This document shows positions 48,901-58,256 of a stretch of DNA of 64,000 nucleotides, in pieces. Each line of letters begins with the position of its first letter. Position 1 is the stretch's first letter. Position numbers and translations under genes: made by a program. This DNA comes from Liolophura sinensis (taxonomy: Eukaryota; Mollusca; Polyplacophora; Chitonida; Chitonidae), in assembly GCF_032854445.1 (NCBI RefSeq), contig NC_088295.1, forward strand, positions 46,547,385-46,611,384. The letters run 5' to 3'. Under the pieces are notes generated by a model. The model was not told the origin of the DNA. It saw nothing but the letters and a program-made list of their open reading frames with translations, and made no database searches.

Positions 48901-50685
48901 AAAGCACCCACTTTCTCAGTTACAGAAAACACGATGCTGACGCTACCTTCTTTATCCTTGTAGTCATGCACGTAACCATGGTAACGCTGCAGGGAGCTGG
49001 ATCGTCTCTGTGAAAAGACAGAAAAAATTGTTTTTTATTTGATTGCTTTTCATGGTGTGCTCAAAACATTTTAACTTACATAATGGTGATCAGGTTAAAC
49101 ATTTTAACTTACATAATGGTGATCAGATCAAACATTTTAACTTACATAATGGTGATCAGGTCAAACATTTGAACTTACATAATGGTGATCAGGTCTAAGT
49201 TGTAACTATAAACTGGCAGCCGCAAACATAAAATAAATATTTGTAAAATAATTTTTTTATCAAAATTCCTTCTCCATGACAGTTTTTCCCAGAGTATATT
49301 TATTCAATTATTCATTTTTTGATTGATGTTTTATGCCGTACTGAAGAATATTTCAGTTGTATGCCTGTGGTCATAATTATGGTGGTAGGATACTCAGAGT
49401 GTATGTATATTTATGTGTGTAACAGGCTATGTTACTAGTTTAGTAGCTATATCATTCTTTTGTTTGTTTCATATAATTACCGTCACTCTGAAATCATTAA
49501 ATAGCCCAAAGAATGAAAAACAATAAATGACATAAATAAGATTAACATTAGTTCATATGACATAATATACCTGTATTTTAGATGAAGAAAACAAGTAAGA
49601 GCCATAATTCATATACTTTCTCACAGGATGTGGCCTACAGATTTTCACGTGCAGAAGGAGCTTGAGGTACATCTCAAATGAACTTCATGTAAGCTTACAT
49701 GAATAGTGAAGTACGGCCTATAAAAATTTTCTGCCTTACAATCATGTCAAGCATAATGAAAGTCTGTGAAGTTCATACACAATTCATATTACTTCGGTAA
49801 AAAGTATAACAAAAGGTTCAATACGGTTTCGGTCTATAAAACTTCCTTACTTCTTAAAGACACATTCCAGTGGCAAAATGCTGTACATATAAAAAGAAAC
49901 CTGTTTCTCGTGCAATCAATGCCTCGAGCAATCATAAGTCTGCTAATCGTAAATAGCGAGAAAATATAGTGGAGATTTAAGCTCGGCGAGATACTCTCGC
50001 CGTCTGCAAAACTTAAAATCTGAGCAAGCTGAACACATATTCTTAATTGCATTATATAAATAAGAGTAGTAATTGACCTAAACATACTAAGATTTCACGA
50101 AGTTTCCTTCACCAGAATTTATGACTTTAGTGACGTAAATCAACATTTATTGGTCCTCACTGGTGGCTTTTACAGCCATTCGTGTTCGTCATTTCAAGCA
50201 CACCCACTGACAAGTGGTACGTGCGCCCGGATGTTTAAACTTACATTGTGCTCAGTAGCTACATTTATTTCGCAGTGTTTTAATACCGGCAGGCCAAACG
50301 TAATGACTTCATGCACATGTGGTTCACAATAGGCATATATGATTAAGAATGTAGTCCCCCGAGCGTTTCTATCTTATAATGACAATGTATTTCTCATCAT
50401 GGCGAAGTAGCGGGCAGTAATTAAATCAAGCTGTTATACAACGAATAATACTTAAGACTTAAAAGTCCTGGAAAAGTTAAGGGAAAAAACCCATTTACAC
50501 ATAATTATACTTCATGTTGGCATCTACATACTGAATTTTTACGTCTTTTTCAAAAATATTAATTTTAATAGAAGCAGAAATCAAGCCCAATTTAAACTTA
50601 TCTGTCTAGATGTGAAAAAAAGTTTTTTTACTCTTACCAGCATTGCCGATCGTGGTTTCTTGATTTTGGACAAGCCAGCGTCCAT
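31443..50685 (-). CDS. PAH: phenylalanine-4-hydroxylase, 13 coding exons
   Basis: Encodes a 462-residue tetrahydrobiopterin- and Fe(II)-dependent enzyme converting phenylalanine to tyrosine, the entry step of phenylalanine catabolism. Exons (minus): 50638-50685, 48876-49007, 46342-46528, 42782-42870, 41758-41825, 40992-41042, 39393-39538, 36746-36881, 36298-36424, 35515-35610, 33717-33850, 33149-33264, 31443-31501. All introns are GT-AG, every join is in phase and the sum is 1389 bp. An ACT domain (about 25-110, motif HIESRP) precedes the catalytic domain (about 123-440). Iron ligands are H290, H295 (in DICHELLGH) and E335 (WFTVEYG), each +5 from human H285, H290 and E330. The length and the 13-exon layout match vertebrate PAH. 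Motifs [19 protein letters not shown] and [12 protein letters not shown] favour PAH over tryptophan or tyrosine hydroxylase. The start is the first ATG of exon 1; further 5' UTR exons are possible. Confidence 0.96.
32045..33170 (-). repeat. 94-bp tandem array duplicating the exon 12 donor site
   Basis: Twelve occurrences of CTACCTTTGATCATGGCTGT (plus reading) lie at exact average 94-bp spacing from 32111 to 33145. The copy at 33145 is the real exon 12/intron 12 junction. On the minus strand each unit carries the final exonic bases AACCTCACAGCCATGATCAA followed by the donor AAAG|GTAG. Two units have a GTTATAACC variant instead of GTTATCAGC. The remainder of the unit is intronic. Confidence 0.95.
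33149..33264 (-). CDS. PAH: PAH exon 12
   Basis: Bounded by ATTGAACAG| and ATCAAAG|GTAGGA; encodes [20 protein letters not shown] and [18 protein letters not shown]. Its last ~22-29 bp and its donor site are the seed of the 94-bp tandem array that fills much of intron 12. The first (most upstream in transcript) donor, at 33148-33147, is taken as genuine because it alone follows the intact exon and joins exon 13 in phase. Confidence 0.93.
33717..33850 (-). CDS. PAH: PAH exon 11
   Basis: Bounded by CATTTCAG| and ATCAA|GTAGGC; encodes [20 protein letters not shown] and [18 protein letters not shown], the end of the catalytic fold. Confidence 0.95.
35515..35610 (-). CDS. PAH: PAH exon 10 (iron-binding glutamate)
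   Basis: Bounded by GTTGCCAG| and TTACAA|GTACGT; 32 codons, [15 protein letters not shown] through [13 protein letters not shown]335 in FTVEYG is the third iron ligand. Confidence 0.97.
36208..36262 (+). mobile_element. SINE-B tail fragment in PAH intron 9 / near exon 9
   Basis: GATTCTTGAGTACAGCATAAA followed by AATCAAATAAATGAATTAAT resembles the SINE-B 3' end. It lies ~35 bp from exon 9's donor, inside intron 9. Confidence 0.5.
36298..36424 (-). CDS. PAH: PAH exon 9 (iron-binding histidines)
   Basis: Bounded by CCTTTTAG| and GCCACA|GTGAGT; encodes [13 protein letters not shown] with the two iron-ligand histidines H290 and H295, and [17 protein letters not shown]. Confidence 0.97.
36746..36881 (-). 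CDS. PAH: PAH exon 8 (pterin-binding region)
   Basis: Bounded by GCTTGTAG| and GAACC|GTGAGT; encodes [33 protein letters not shown] and MYTPEP. In human PAH this segment forms much of the tetrahydrobiopterin site. The Cys of the human FHCTQY motif is Ser here. Confidence 0.96.
37161..38125. repeat. 29-bp minisatellite with ~350-bp higher-order structure, PAH intron 7
   Basis: About 33 copies of ACACAATAATACCATGTCCA plus CACACCCTA repeat every 29 bp. Unit variants (CATGTTAACA, AACAAAACAA, CACACTCTAA) recur in the same order about 350 bp apart (for example 37461 and 37811), showing duplication of a block of roughly 12 units. No coding or telomeric role is suggested. Confidence 0.95.
38262..38945. 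repeat. ~25-bp minisatellite, PAH intron 7
   Basis: Units of the forms CCCACCCAAATATCCAACAAG and CCCATCTATATATCCAACAAG are interspersed. ORFs of 60-158 codons on both strands (38151-38627 and others) are repetitive readings of this array and are not genes. Confidence 0.95.
39393..39538 (-). CDS. PAH: PAH exon 7
   Basis: Bounded by TTTTGCCAG| and AAAG|GTAAAG; encodes [20 protein letters not shown], then a PLL-containing stretch and [18 protein letters not shown], typical of the family's catalytic core. Confidence 0.96.
40031..40175 (+). mobile_element. SINE-B partial copy in PAH intron 6
   Basis: GACGTGGAAAAGTCTACAAG, CAACCTGTGGATGGTCTTGG and AAATATTCTTGAGTATGATG lead to an AATCAAATCAATAAATAAAG tail. 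That tail is the start of the repeat unit that follows. Confidence 0.8.
40159..40732. repeat. 82-bp minisatellite, 7 copies, PAH intron 6
   Basis: AATCAAATC recurs at 40241, 40323, 40405, 40487, 40569 and 40651, an exact 82-bp period, with nearly identical units ending TGACTGTATACAGAAGAC. The first unit overlaps the SINE-B poly(A)-like tail. Confidence 0.95.
40992..41042 (-). CDS. PAH: PAH exon 6 (51 bp)
   Basis: Bounded by TCTATTGCAG| and GCTTG|GTAAGA; encodes [18 protein letters not shown] with split codons at both ends. Too short to stand out as an ORF, it was found by following phase and homology. Confidence 0.94.
41758..41825 (-). CDS. PAH: PAH exon 5
   Basis: Bounded by TTTCCACAG| and AAGCA|GTGAGT; encodes [20 protein letters not shown] and YK, highly conserved in all aromatic amino acid hydroxylases. 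Confidence 0.96.
42017..42348 (-). mobile_element. SINE-A copy in PAH intron 4
   Basis: From GGAGTGAGTGAGTGCTTGGG through TCATATGACGACAAAGGAAT to GACCCAGGATTGACCCTGG, in reverse orientation to 15114-15477. The tRNA-like head is truncated after box B. ORF 42068-42262 is a reading of it. Confidence 0.85.
42782..42870 (-). CDS. PAH: PAH exon 4 (start of catalytic domain)
   Basis: Bounded by TGTTTCAG| and CATCCT|GTAAGT; completes the split Val and encodes [20 protein letters not shown] and onward to SDHP, the conserved opening of the hydroxylase domain. Confidence 0.96.
42899..42953. repeat. (TA)n microsatellite in PAH intron 3
   Basis: An impure then pure TA tract lies about 30-85 bp upstream of the exon 4 acceptor, within the region where a branch point would normally lie. 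Confidence 0.9.
43880..44009. mobile_element. short MITE-like inverted repeat in PAH intron 3
   Basis: ACCTGGGGTTCGTTCCACAAAG on the left is mirrored by CTTTGTGAAGTAGGCCCCAGGT on the right, spanning ~130 bp. Similar CCTGGGGC...TTCACAAAG elements are, from memory, common in marine invertebrate genomes. Confidence 0.65.
45023..45188. repeat. 23-bp minisatellite, 7 copies, PAH intron 3
   Basis: GATATAGCATGAATAGCCTA plus CTT repeats with 23-bp period; the ORF 45062-45283 is a reading of it. Confidence 0.93.
46342..46528 (-). CDS. PAH: PAH exon 3 (ACT domain core)
   Basis: Bounded by TTTTTTCAG| and GGGAG|GTAGGG; 62 codons plus one base. Contains [15 protein letters not shown] and YEFFVACDN, the ACT motif where phenylalanine binds allosterically in PAH, and ends in the linker to the catalytic domain. 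Confidence 0.95.
48515..48770 (+). mobile_element. possible third tRNA-derived SINE (SINE-C) in PAH intron 2
   Basis: A box B-like GGGTTCAATTCCAG lies near 48527-48540. The 3' part CCCATAAAACTGACTGTGATTG followed by GTGTAAGCGAAG and an A-run looks like a retroposon end. Only one copy is seen, so the assignment is tentative. Confidence 0.35.
48876..49007 (-). CDS. PAH: PAH exon 2 (start of ACT domain)
   Basis: Bounded by TTCACAG| and GAG|GTTTGT, 44 codons. It begins [13 protein letters not shown] and contains [18 protein letters not shown], which aligns with the first strand-helix of the PAH ACT regulatory domain. RRSSS is a possible cAMP-dependent kinase site, in a position comparable to human Ser16. 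Confidence 0.93.
49064..49196. repeat. 33-bp minisatellite, 4 copies, PAH intron 1
   Basis: AAACATTTTAACTTACATAA plus TGGTGATCAGGTC repeats every 33 bp, beginning ~57 bp upstream of the exon 2 acceptor. Confidence 0.92.
49307..49402 (-). mobile_element. SINE-B 3' fragment in PAH intron 1
   Basis: Plus-strand reading TTGATTGATGTTTTATGCCG, TACTGAAGAATATTTCAG and TAATTATGGTGGTAGGA match the reverse of the SINE-B 3' half. Confidence 0.7.
50638..50685 (-). CDS. PAH: PAH exon 1 (N-terminal tail)
   Basis: Encodes [16 protein letters not shown] from an ATG at 50685-50683 and ends at CTG|GTAAGAG. This short tail is poorly conserved in the family. The start is chosen because the frame joins exon 2 in phase; support is less direct than for the conserved exons. 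Confidence 0.75.
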
Positions 50686-51804
50686 GATGTTATCAAATCT
50701 TCAGTTGTGATAATGAAGGGGAACTACCTGTCTGCCAGCAACCTGCAAGTGATGAAGAAAACAGCCAACAACCCTATGGAGTAGAAGAGAAGTTTGCGAC
50801 TAGAAAAAGGGGTGCTGTCACTGTCCTGTGGTTTGATTGGTTGAGAGCTCGAACACGTGAACCTAGAAGTATATAGACATGTTGTTGACATGGTCTATTA
50901 ACAACAAAGCTTAAATGACACGTACGACCTGTCAAAGCAGATGGGGTTAAAGGTCGCCTTAAACGACGGAGAAATAAAGCCGAAGGTCAATGCGACAGAT
51001 ATAGTTTATGTTTAATGTGGCTGTAGATACATTGTTGTAAAACGGATTAAAATAGACGGGCCGATTTGTTCAAGGCAGGTGACGTAACTGTACATGTACG
51101 GCCTTTGTACCAGTGGCGTATATATGATCGTGTAATCTATTGAGCTCGGTTTGGCACGTGTGTGCATATGATGGAGAAACTTTTTATATAAGTTTGATCA
51201 AGTGCATAAGCAACTGAGATACATATTTTATTATCGACTGATTTGTGTAAAATCCAGTCAGATAAATTGAATACTTGATTTCACTCATTCGTCTATAGCA
51301 GATACCTTTCGCCTTGCTAACATCAATGAAAACTGTTTACTGCTTCTCACAGATTTAACAGTAATGCAAAAAATTGCTCCCCCCCCCCCCCACAACACAA
51401 AAAAATAAAATAACCAAAAAAAAAATTAACAGAATAAGACTTTTAAACGCTTTTGATCTCAAGAACTTCAAAAAGTGCTTTGTTATACGGTCCATATAAT
51501 AGTGGTAAAATCCATCACATTATCATATCGGACTTCTTAGGCCATAAACTATGATATGCATTTTATTTTCAAGTCTTACTGATGTCAAAAAACCGCTTTG
51601 GGTTGGGTGCTGCAGTATTTCAAACAGGACACGGAAAAGGCTGATGCAATAAAACCTTGGGAAATAGGTAACTGCGTACATCTGCAGGTCTGAGTACTTC
51701 ACGGCATTGGCCTACGCCAGTCCTGATGGTGAAATGTACAGGCCTCTGCATGGGAAATAGGTTACTTTGTATACATATATATGTATTGACCTCAATCAGG
51801 CAGG
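50686..51804. other. PAH 5' flank
   Basis: Upstream of the PAH start on the minus strand. No clear TATA box or other promoter element could be assigned. A C13 run lies near 51378-51391, followed by an A-rich stretch. Confidence 0.4.
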
Positions 51805-51892
51805 TCCGGTCTCCTCCCATCATAACGCTGGTTGCCGTGAAATATTCTTGAGTACGGTGTAAAACACCAAATAAATAAACAAATAAATCCAC
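51805..51892 (+). mobile_element. SINE-B 3' fragment
   Basis: CCGGTCTCCTCCCATCATAA, AAATATTCTTGAGTACGGTG and an AAATAAATAAACAAATAAAT tail match SINE-B. Confidence 0.8.
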
Positions 51893-52582
51893 CAGCTCTA
51901 GATGAAAAGTATACGGCTTTTAGGCCCATTAGGCCTACGTATACATGTTTATTGTTCCAAATAAAACATTTAAATATCAAAATGTAGGCCTACCACATCA
52001 ACGTCGCACTGTAATTTCGCTTGAACGAATTGCACAATTAGAGATGTGCATTAGATATACGTAAATGCGTCAATTGTTTGTCATCGACTGCAACAGTTGG
52101 AGGTACATACCCTTCGGCTATATACAGAATTATATATTCCTTCATTACGAAGCCTACTTTGTATACATACAGAACACGATGTATATTTTCACCTCAGTGG
52201 CTGAGAAATCATAAAACAATTCGAGTGGCAAGTTTTGTCTGTGTAGTGCATGGCCTGTGCGTAAAGTATATCCTTTGGTACATTCGGATTTCACATCCCA
52301 TGTCGACGTGATCGAAATTAATGCATTAAATATCAAAATGTAGGCCTACCACATCAACGTCGCACTGAAATTTCGCTTGAATCAATTGCACAACTAGAGA
52401 TGTGCATTAGATATACGTAAATGGGTCAAGTGATCAAAATTAATGCAGCAATTAAACCGGGGCTGTCTGTGTGCATGTATATTCTCAAACTATACGACCA
52501 TTCAGTGTCCTGCTTTAGCGAATTTGCGTCACGCATATACCAAAGCGGAAAAGCTACCTGCTCAGTATCTGCTACACTCTTA
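51893..52582. other. intergenic with a short direct duplication
   Basis: About 100 bp around 51970-52075 (AAATATCAAAATGTAGGCCT ... AGAGATGTGCATTAGATATA) is repeated with few changes at 52328-52432. No gene recognised. Confidence 0.6.
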
Positions 52583-52800
52583 ATTTTGTTTATTTATTTA
52601 TTTGATTGGTGTTTTACGCCGTACTCAAGAGTATTTCACTTATACGACGGCGGCCAGCATTATTGTGAGATGAAACCGGGGAGAGCCCGAGGGAAACGCA
52701 CGATCATCCAAAGGTTGCTAGCAGACCTTCCCACGGCTACACTGGTAAAACGCAACTATTACAGTTATGTGGGAAGGTCTTCCAGCAACCTGCATGGTCG
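52583..52800 (-). mobile_element. SINE-B copy followed by an inverted fragment
   Basis: 52583-52737 is a minus-strand SINE-B 3' half (TTTGATTGGTGTTTTACGCC, ACGACGGCGGCCAGCATTAT, CAGACCTTCCCACG). About 30 bp further on, TGTGGGAAGGTCTTCCAGCA (from 52768) is a short piece in the opposite orientation, so two insertions or an inversion are implied. The 133-codon ORF 52421-52822 is not a gene. Confidence 0.75.
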
Positions 52801-53460
52801 TTCCGCCGACTCAGACTCTTGAGTTTTATTACGTAGCCTAACATTTTAAGATTTTGGCACTTATATTTAACAGCACTTAATATGTTGCATCGTTTTAACG
52901 CTGAGAAAATGCTGGTGTTTCAACAGTTGCATTTTAAGACAGTGGTCAAAAGCGGATATGGCTAGTTCCGATTTTAGCTTGCAGCTTTTCGTTTTTGTTT
53001 CGAAATGAACTAGTACAAAAAACATACTATAGTACCTACTTTGAATTGTTGTGTTGACCAGTGTTTTGAAATGTTTTATCTGTTTGATTGCTAAAACCGG
53101 TACCTATGTTATTTAGATACGACAGAAAAGGCCACCCCGAAGTAACAACTTAAAACGACTTGAAAGCGGAGGTTTAGTACATGTGCACTTGGCCTTTTTC
53201 AGAAGGGGTTAACAGATCCACCTCAAGTTTTGGTATGGACCGAACCTGGTACTAGCTAGAGGTGCATGCTTACATTTAACTTGCTGGGGAACATGGGACC
53301 CACGTTCAAAACCGGGTAGACTCCAAAGCTTTCACATCTTGTGGGGCCTTGATGACGATGTATACTCCATTTGCGGAGTCTAATGTTTGGTACCGCGGTG
53401 GGCAATATATACGTACTTTTTGCGGATCGGTATTGTATTGGATTTACCAAATGGTAACCC
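52801..53460. other. intergenic, nothing recognised
   Basis: No supported gene or repeat. Confidence 0.4.
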
Positions 53461-54700
53461 TTGTATGTCTAGAGGAACTGAAGAAGGATTTGTTGCCTTA
53501 GGAAAATTGGTAACAGCTAGAAGCTGAAATTTTAACACATGATACGCCCAGGCCTAAATATGTGCGCCGTAACTTTTGGTGACTATCGGTTACGTGACAT
53601 GGCGGCCAAATTGGATTTTGTCCCAAAAATCCGACCCTTCTTTAAAAATCTCCTTCTAGAGAACGGCAGGACCAATTTGCTTCAAATGTTTACTGAATGT
53701 TATCCATTGGTGTACCATTCTAGTTTGCAAGGCTAGAATAATAGTATATTGAAACCTTTTTTTAATCGTTTTTTGAAAATGATGCATCTTCAGTGTGTTT
53801 AAATATGTAAATTAGGATACACAGATAACACCAGCATTAAAAGCATTGTTTTTTATTTCGTACAATAGACAAATGTATGGAATGTATTGTGAATGAAGTT
53901 TGCTTCAATAAGTCACGTGACATGGCGACCATTTTGAAAAAGTGAAAAAGCGCAAAATAAATGACTCAATATTACACAACTTAGCATGCAGACAGGGCAA
54001 TAAAGTTTTAGAAAGAAACTGGAATCTAGTTAAAAATCATTTCTGGCCGCCATCTTGAAAAAGGCAAATTATGGACATGTAATAAATTTTATCGGATTTC
54101 AATGAGCAAGGAATTTAGTCATATGTTATTTGGCATGCTGAATACGAATATGAGTCTAGCTTATTCCTAGATGAAATAGTTTTTGGTATAATGAGGGAAA
54201 ACCATCCCCAGACGTGCTCCGTTTAAATAACATGGGTCATGTTAGGGATATAGCATTTGTCATATTGTAGGCCTTAAAACAGTTGTATCATCTACTGGAG
54301 AGCTGAAATTTCGACCTATGATAGGCACTGGTTTATACTGAATTTAGTCCAAAATACCATCCTTTTTTAAAAAGGAAACTTCTAGTTGTAAACGGCTGGA
54401 GCAACTACCTTCAAATTTTAGTGTATGTTATCCATTTGTGTACCATTCTAGTTTGCAAAGCTCAATATTAGTCGCACATGAAAATTGTTTCTCAGAAGCC
54501 AATGGAAACGGTGCATTCAGATACAGAGATAACGTTAACATTGAAAACATCGGTTTACATTCCGCACAATAGGCAAATGAATTGCGTGTATTATGTATGA
54601 AATTCGCTTCCGTCACCTGACATGATGGTCAGTTTGGATTGAATTTAAAACATTGGACAGTCATTATCTCCAAACGTTCGATTGACTTAAAATTTAGCAA
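53461..54700. repeat. two diverged copies of a ~450-bp dispersed repeat
   Basis: About 53510-53960 and 54285-54680 share blocks such as GTGTACCATTCTAGTTTGCAA, TTAAAAA.TC/GGAAACTTCTAG and CGTACAATAG/CGCACAATAGGCAAATG in the same order. Identity is modest, so the duplication is old. No coding frame is shared. Confidence 0.65.
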
Positions 54701-54810
54701 ATATAACAAGCGTTCCTTGGAGACTATTTAGACAGAAAAAGGATGCAATATGTTTGCAGATTATGTTTTAACTGATACATATAAAAAAAATTTAATTTGA
54801 AGATTCTTTA

Positions 54811-56095
54811 CATGCTACCCGACACAGTTTACGTCCTGATCACGGACCCGGTCTTATTTTTGTTCTGTGGTGTATCTTTTTACCGCAAATTACGATAAAA
54901 ACGAAAAAAAGCACAGTTTTACCCATATTTACAGGTCACGTGACAATAAACTTATAGTTGTGAAGCTGAAAATCGCTGTGTAATAAGGGCTATGTATGTA
55001 ATATATGTATGCTGGAAATAGTTGAGCTGAAAACGGCATGCACGCCTCCAAATATTTTCCACAGGTCGACTGACTACATTCGATACATTTATATGTACAT
55101 ATTATAGTGTACATACAATTCATTGATGGTTACGAAGAAGGTACGCCTTCTAATTAATTTGCTTATATATGAATGCATAGACACCAATATGTTGTCCTGC
55201 GTTTTCCACCATATTGAGGTTGACAGAAAGCGTTTATGTGTCATTTTCTTGAGAAGGTTTTATGCGATTGAACTGAAATTTAAAATGCAGATAGAGCATG
55301 TTGGGGTAAATAAAGCGTGCATTTATTTATTTTGAAAACTGTGGAAATGCACTGATTACCGTCACGTGATGATTTTACTATTCTACCTGACGTGGTTTGA
55401 TATCGTAATCACGAATAGGATCCTTTTTCTTTTTCCGATAAATAGTTTTTTCGCGAATTGTGATTAAAGTTCGAAAAAGTGCAATTTCCCCCCATATTTG
55501 TTGGTTACACAAAACCGCTATCACTGTAAAAAAGCTGAAAATGGCAGAAAGCATGGGGCTATATGTGTACTGTATACGTGCCGAAAATCGTTGAAGTGTC
55601 ATAATAAATGCAGGACCTGAAAAATTATCCAAGGTCGATTCACTATATTTGGCACTTTGACGTCCCCATGTTATATAATGCATTTTAAATGCATTTATGT
55701 CTGGGATGAATGTTCGAATATTGTAAGTATCCTACCTGACGTAGTTTGATGGTTTGATCATGAATCTGGTCTTATTTCTTTCCTCTGATGTATATTTTGC
55801 CGCAAATTGCGATCACATTGCGAAAAAGCGCAATCTCCACCATATATAAAGGTTACGTGACAGAAAACTGTTACAGTTGTAAAGCTGGAAATCACTGTGC
55901 AAAACGCTGTATATGTACTCTATGTATGGTGAAAGACAGAGGGGGCATGCAGTCCTACAAACATTGCTCAGAAGTCGACTTGTTCCGTTTGGCACGTCTA
56001 CATACACATGCTATACAGTGTACTTTCAATACACTAATGGCTGCGAAGAATGTAGGCTTTCTAATTAAGTTGGTTATATATCTTTACATGGTCAC
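54811..56095. repeat. three diverged copies of a ~370-bp dispersed repeat
   Basis: Copies at about 54811-55180, 55380-55720 and 55725-56095 share, in order, CTACC(T/C)GAC, ATCA(C/T)G...GGTCTTATTT, CCGCAAATT(A/G)CGAT, a (T/C)CACC/CCCATATTT block, TGTAAAGCTGAAAATC and GGTTACGAAGAAGGTACGCC-type ends. ORFs at 55378-55683 and 55788-56126 read through these copies and are not conserved between them. Confidence 0.6.
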
Positions 56096-56609
56096 CATTC
56101 GGGTAACCGGAAGTGACACGGCATAGGCCGGCAATACCGGCTTAAACCCCGACATTGCTGCTTTAGCATCCATATGAAAATCCAGATTTCTTTGTTATCA
56201 GCTAGACTCGTGTTCACGTGCCAGATCTATCGTTTTAAAGACAATTAACACTAATAAGCTAGTTTTTGCATTAATTAATTTTATACCAAAACAACTGGTT
56301 TATCTTCTTGTATGTCACATATGGACAATCTTGGAACGGATCTGGTCACCTATAAAGATAAGTATCAGTGGATTAAGAGCGGACTGTCCGTATGTTAAAA
56401 CGCCAGATAATTTCCCGATCCAGTTTGGTACACACCGGCCGCGAACTCCACTCATTGGCTAAAGCATAAAAAAATGGCCGCCAAAACAAGTAAAAGTAGG
56501 ACCACCATAAGGACGATTTTATAAAATTCATGATCGGTTTAGGCCGCATCGTTTTGGGCAACTGAAGTGATATGCTTGTTCTTTTGAGCTGTTAGTCATT
56601 TGTTCCTTG

Positions 56610-56925
56610 CTGCGGAACTGGTCATAGCCCATGGTTAAAAACAGCAGCATGGACACTAAGGTCAGTCCAATCATTTTCAAATAAAGCAACTAGCCACCCC
56701 AAGGGTCAAAACCACCAGTAAGTCATAATAACGGTTGGAGGCGAAAGCACAACGCCTACCAGCAAGTCAGTGAAGACCATAGATGCAGCATAGGTGGAGA
56801 AGTCACAAACGGACGAGTTGTTTTCCTAGCCCACACAGAAGATGACGATCAGGTTAGCCGGAATCGCCACTGCAGAGATAGGCCTACACACCCCGTAAAT
56901 CGTCTTCCGAGTTGATTTAGAGGAA
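56610..56925 (-). pseudogene. truncated aminergic-like GPCR pseudogene
   Basis: On the minus strand the frame reads IYGVCRPISAVAIPANLIVI (TM1), a TAG stop, DFSTYAASMVFTDLLVGVVL (TM2), TYWWF followed by TGA, a frame break, and LVSMLLFLTMGYDQFRSK (TM3 end). These match residues ~35-137 of the two intact receptors downstream. The DRY motif has decayed to DQF and nothing after TM3 is recognisable. It is inverted relative to the functional genes, so the local family expanded by more than simple tandem duplication. Confidence 0.85.
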
Positions 56926-58256
56926 CACCTGTGTTACAATCGCTGAGCTTGAAGGAAGTGTTATAATCCAGAATATCCATACATGGATGTTCAGAAGTCT
57001 CCTTCCGGTTTTGGTGCATATTAAATATCGACATATCTAACATATTTTAATTGGAAATTGGAAGCCATTGGCAGGAATTTTTAAAATTTCATAGAGGAAA
57101 TACAAGTATTGTATTAATCATTTACGTCAGACACACAGCTTCGGCGATCCTTATGAAATATACACAATATGTATGCTCTATCAAAGCTGAAAAACAAACA
57201 TTTAAGAATTGAGACTCTCAATAGCTGATGTGATGTTTTTCTACAGTTTTTTGCCTAAGATATACTTACTATCATTGTGACATAACCAATATATCTTGCA
57301 TAGGCCTACTACTAGTTTCAAACCTCAAAGACTTTTCTCGTGTAAGGTCACAGCTGATATCATGTGACAAGGGAGGTAATGCAGATGAAGCAAATTCATT
57401 GTGACGTACGTTTTTTGGGGATGTGTACCCTAAGCGTTGTAAAAGCAGCGGTTACATAGTAATCATTAGTTGGACACGATACCACGATGTTTTCCCCTAC
57501 TACATTTGCTGGGAGGGATTTCCTCCGATTGCGCGTGAGTCGTCAAAAGTCGTAACAAACATTTACATTATGGGAGGTAAACATTAGCCAATTATGTTAT
57601 TACTCTACATCAAATTTACTTTCCTGAAAGCATCTGGTTAACTCGTTTTAAAATTATCCGTAACGACATTAGATCAATATCTATAACACTCAATGCGTTG
57701 AACTTCACTTGAGCCATGTGGTATGCAACTATGTCCAAGTTCTACTGACGGCCTGTTAATTTGATGATACGTTTGCTGCAAGGGAAATTTAGCACAAACC
57801 ACAATGTGGGCACAGGTATTAAGTAACAATGCACGAGTGGTACACCTGCGTCAAAGTTGTCCAAAAAAAAAAAAAAAAAAAAAAAAAACAGATGAAATTT
57901 ATCTCACAGTATCTGATACAGCAAATAGTCGGTTGGTTAAATTTTTTCACCCACGTCTACGTCATCCTTGCAACGGCTTGGATTTGTCTTATACTTTCTA
58001 CGACATAAAGCTCCAGTATCGGTCATAACAGCTGGAAGACGAGACGTTGAAGAATTGGACACATTTTATCGGCTGAATTGTTCTTAGAAGACATCAAACA
58101 GCTAGGGCGTTAGCGTTGTAAGAATGGACAAGACGCGTTAGTATCAAATCTGGAGCATTTAAAGAGACTTGGTCACATTCCATCCGCGGATTTCTTTTAA
58201 GAACACATGAAACTTTGTAAAGGAATTGATTATAGCTAAAGAGAACCTTCGACAGA
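56926..58256. other. spacer and 5' flank of the first GPCR
   Basis: No second gene recognised. An A24 run lies near 57863-57888. The 5' UTR or an upstream exon of the receptor may lie here but cannot be defined. Confidence 0.4.

Noticed and set aside
31443-50685. Tryptophan or tyrosine hydroxylase
   Set aside because: Family motifs, N-terminal length and exon 13 all match PAH more closely; the long N-terminal extension typical of TH is absent.
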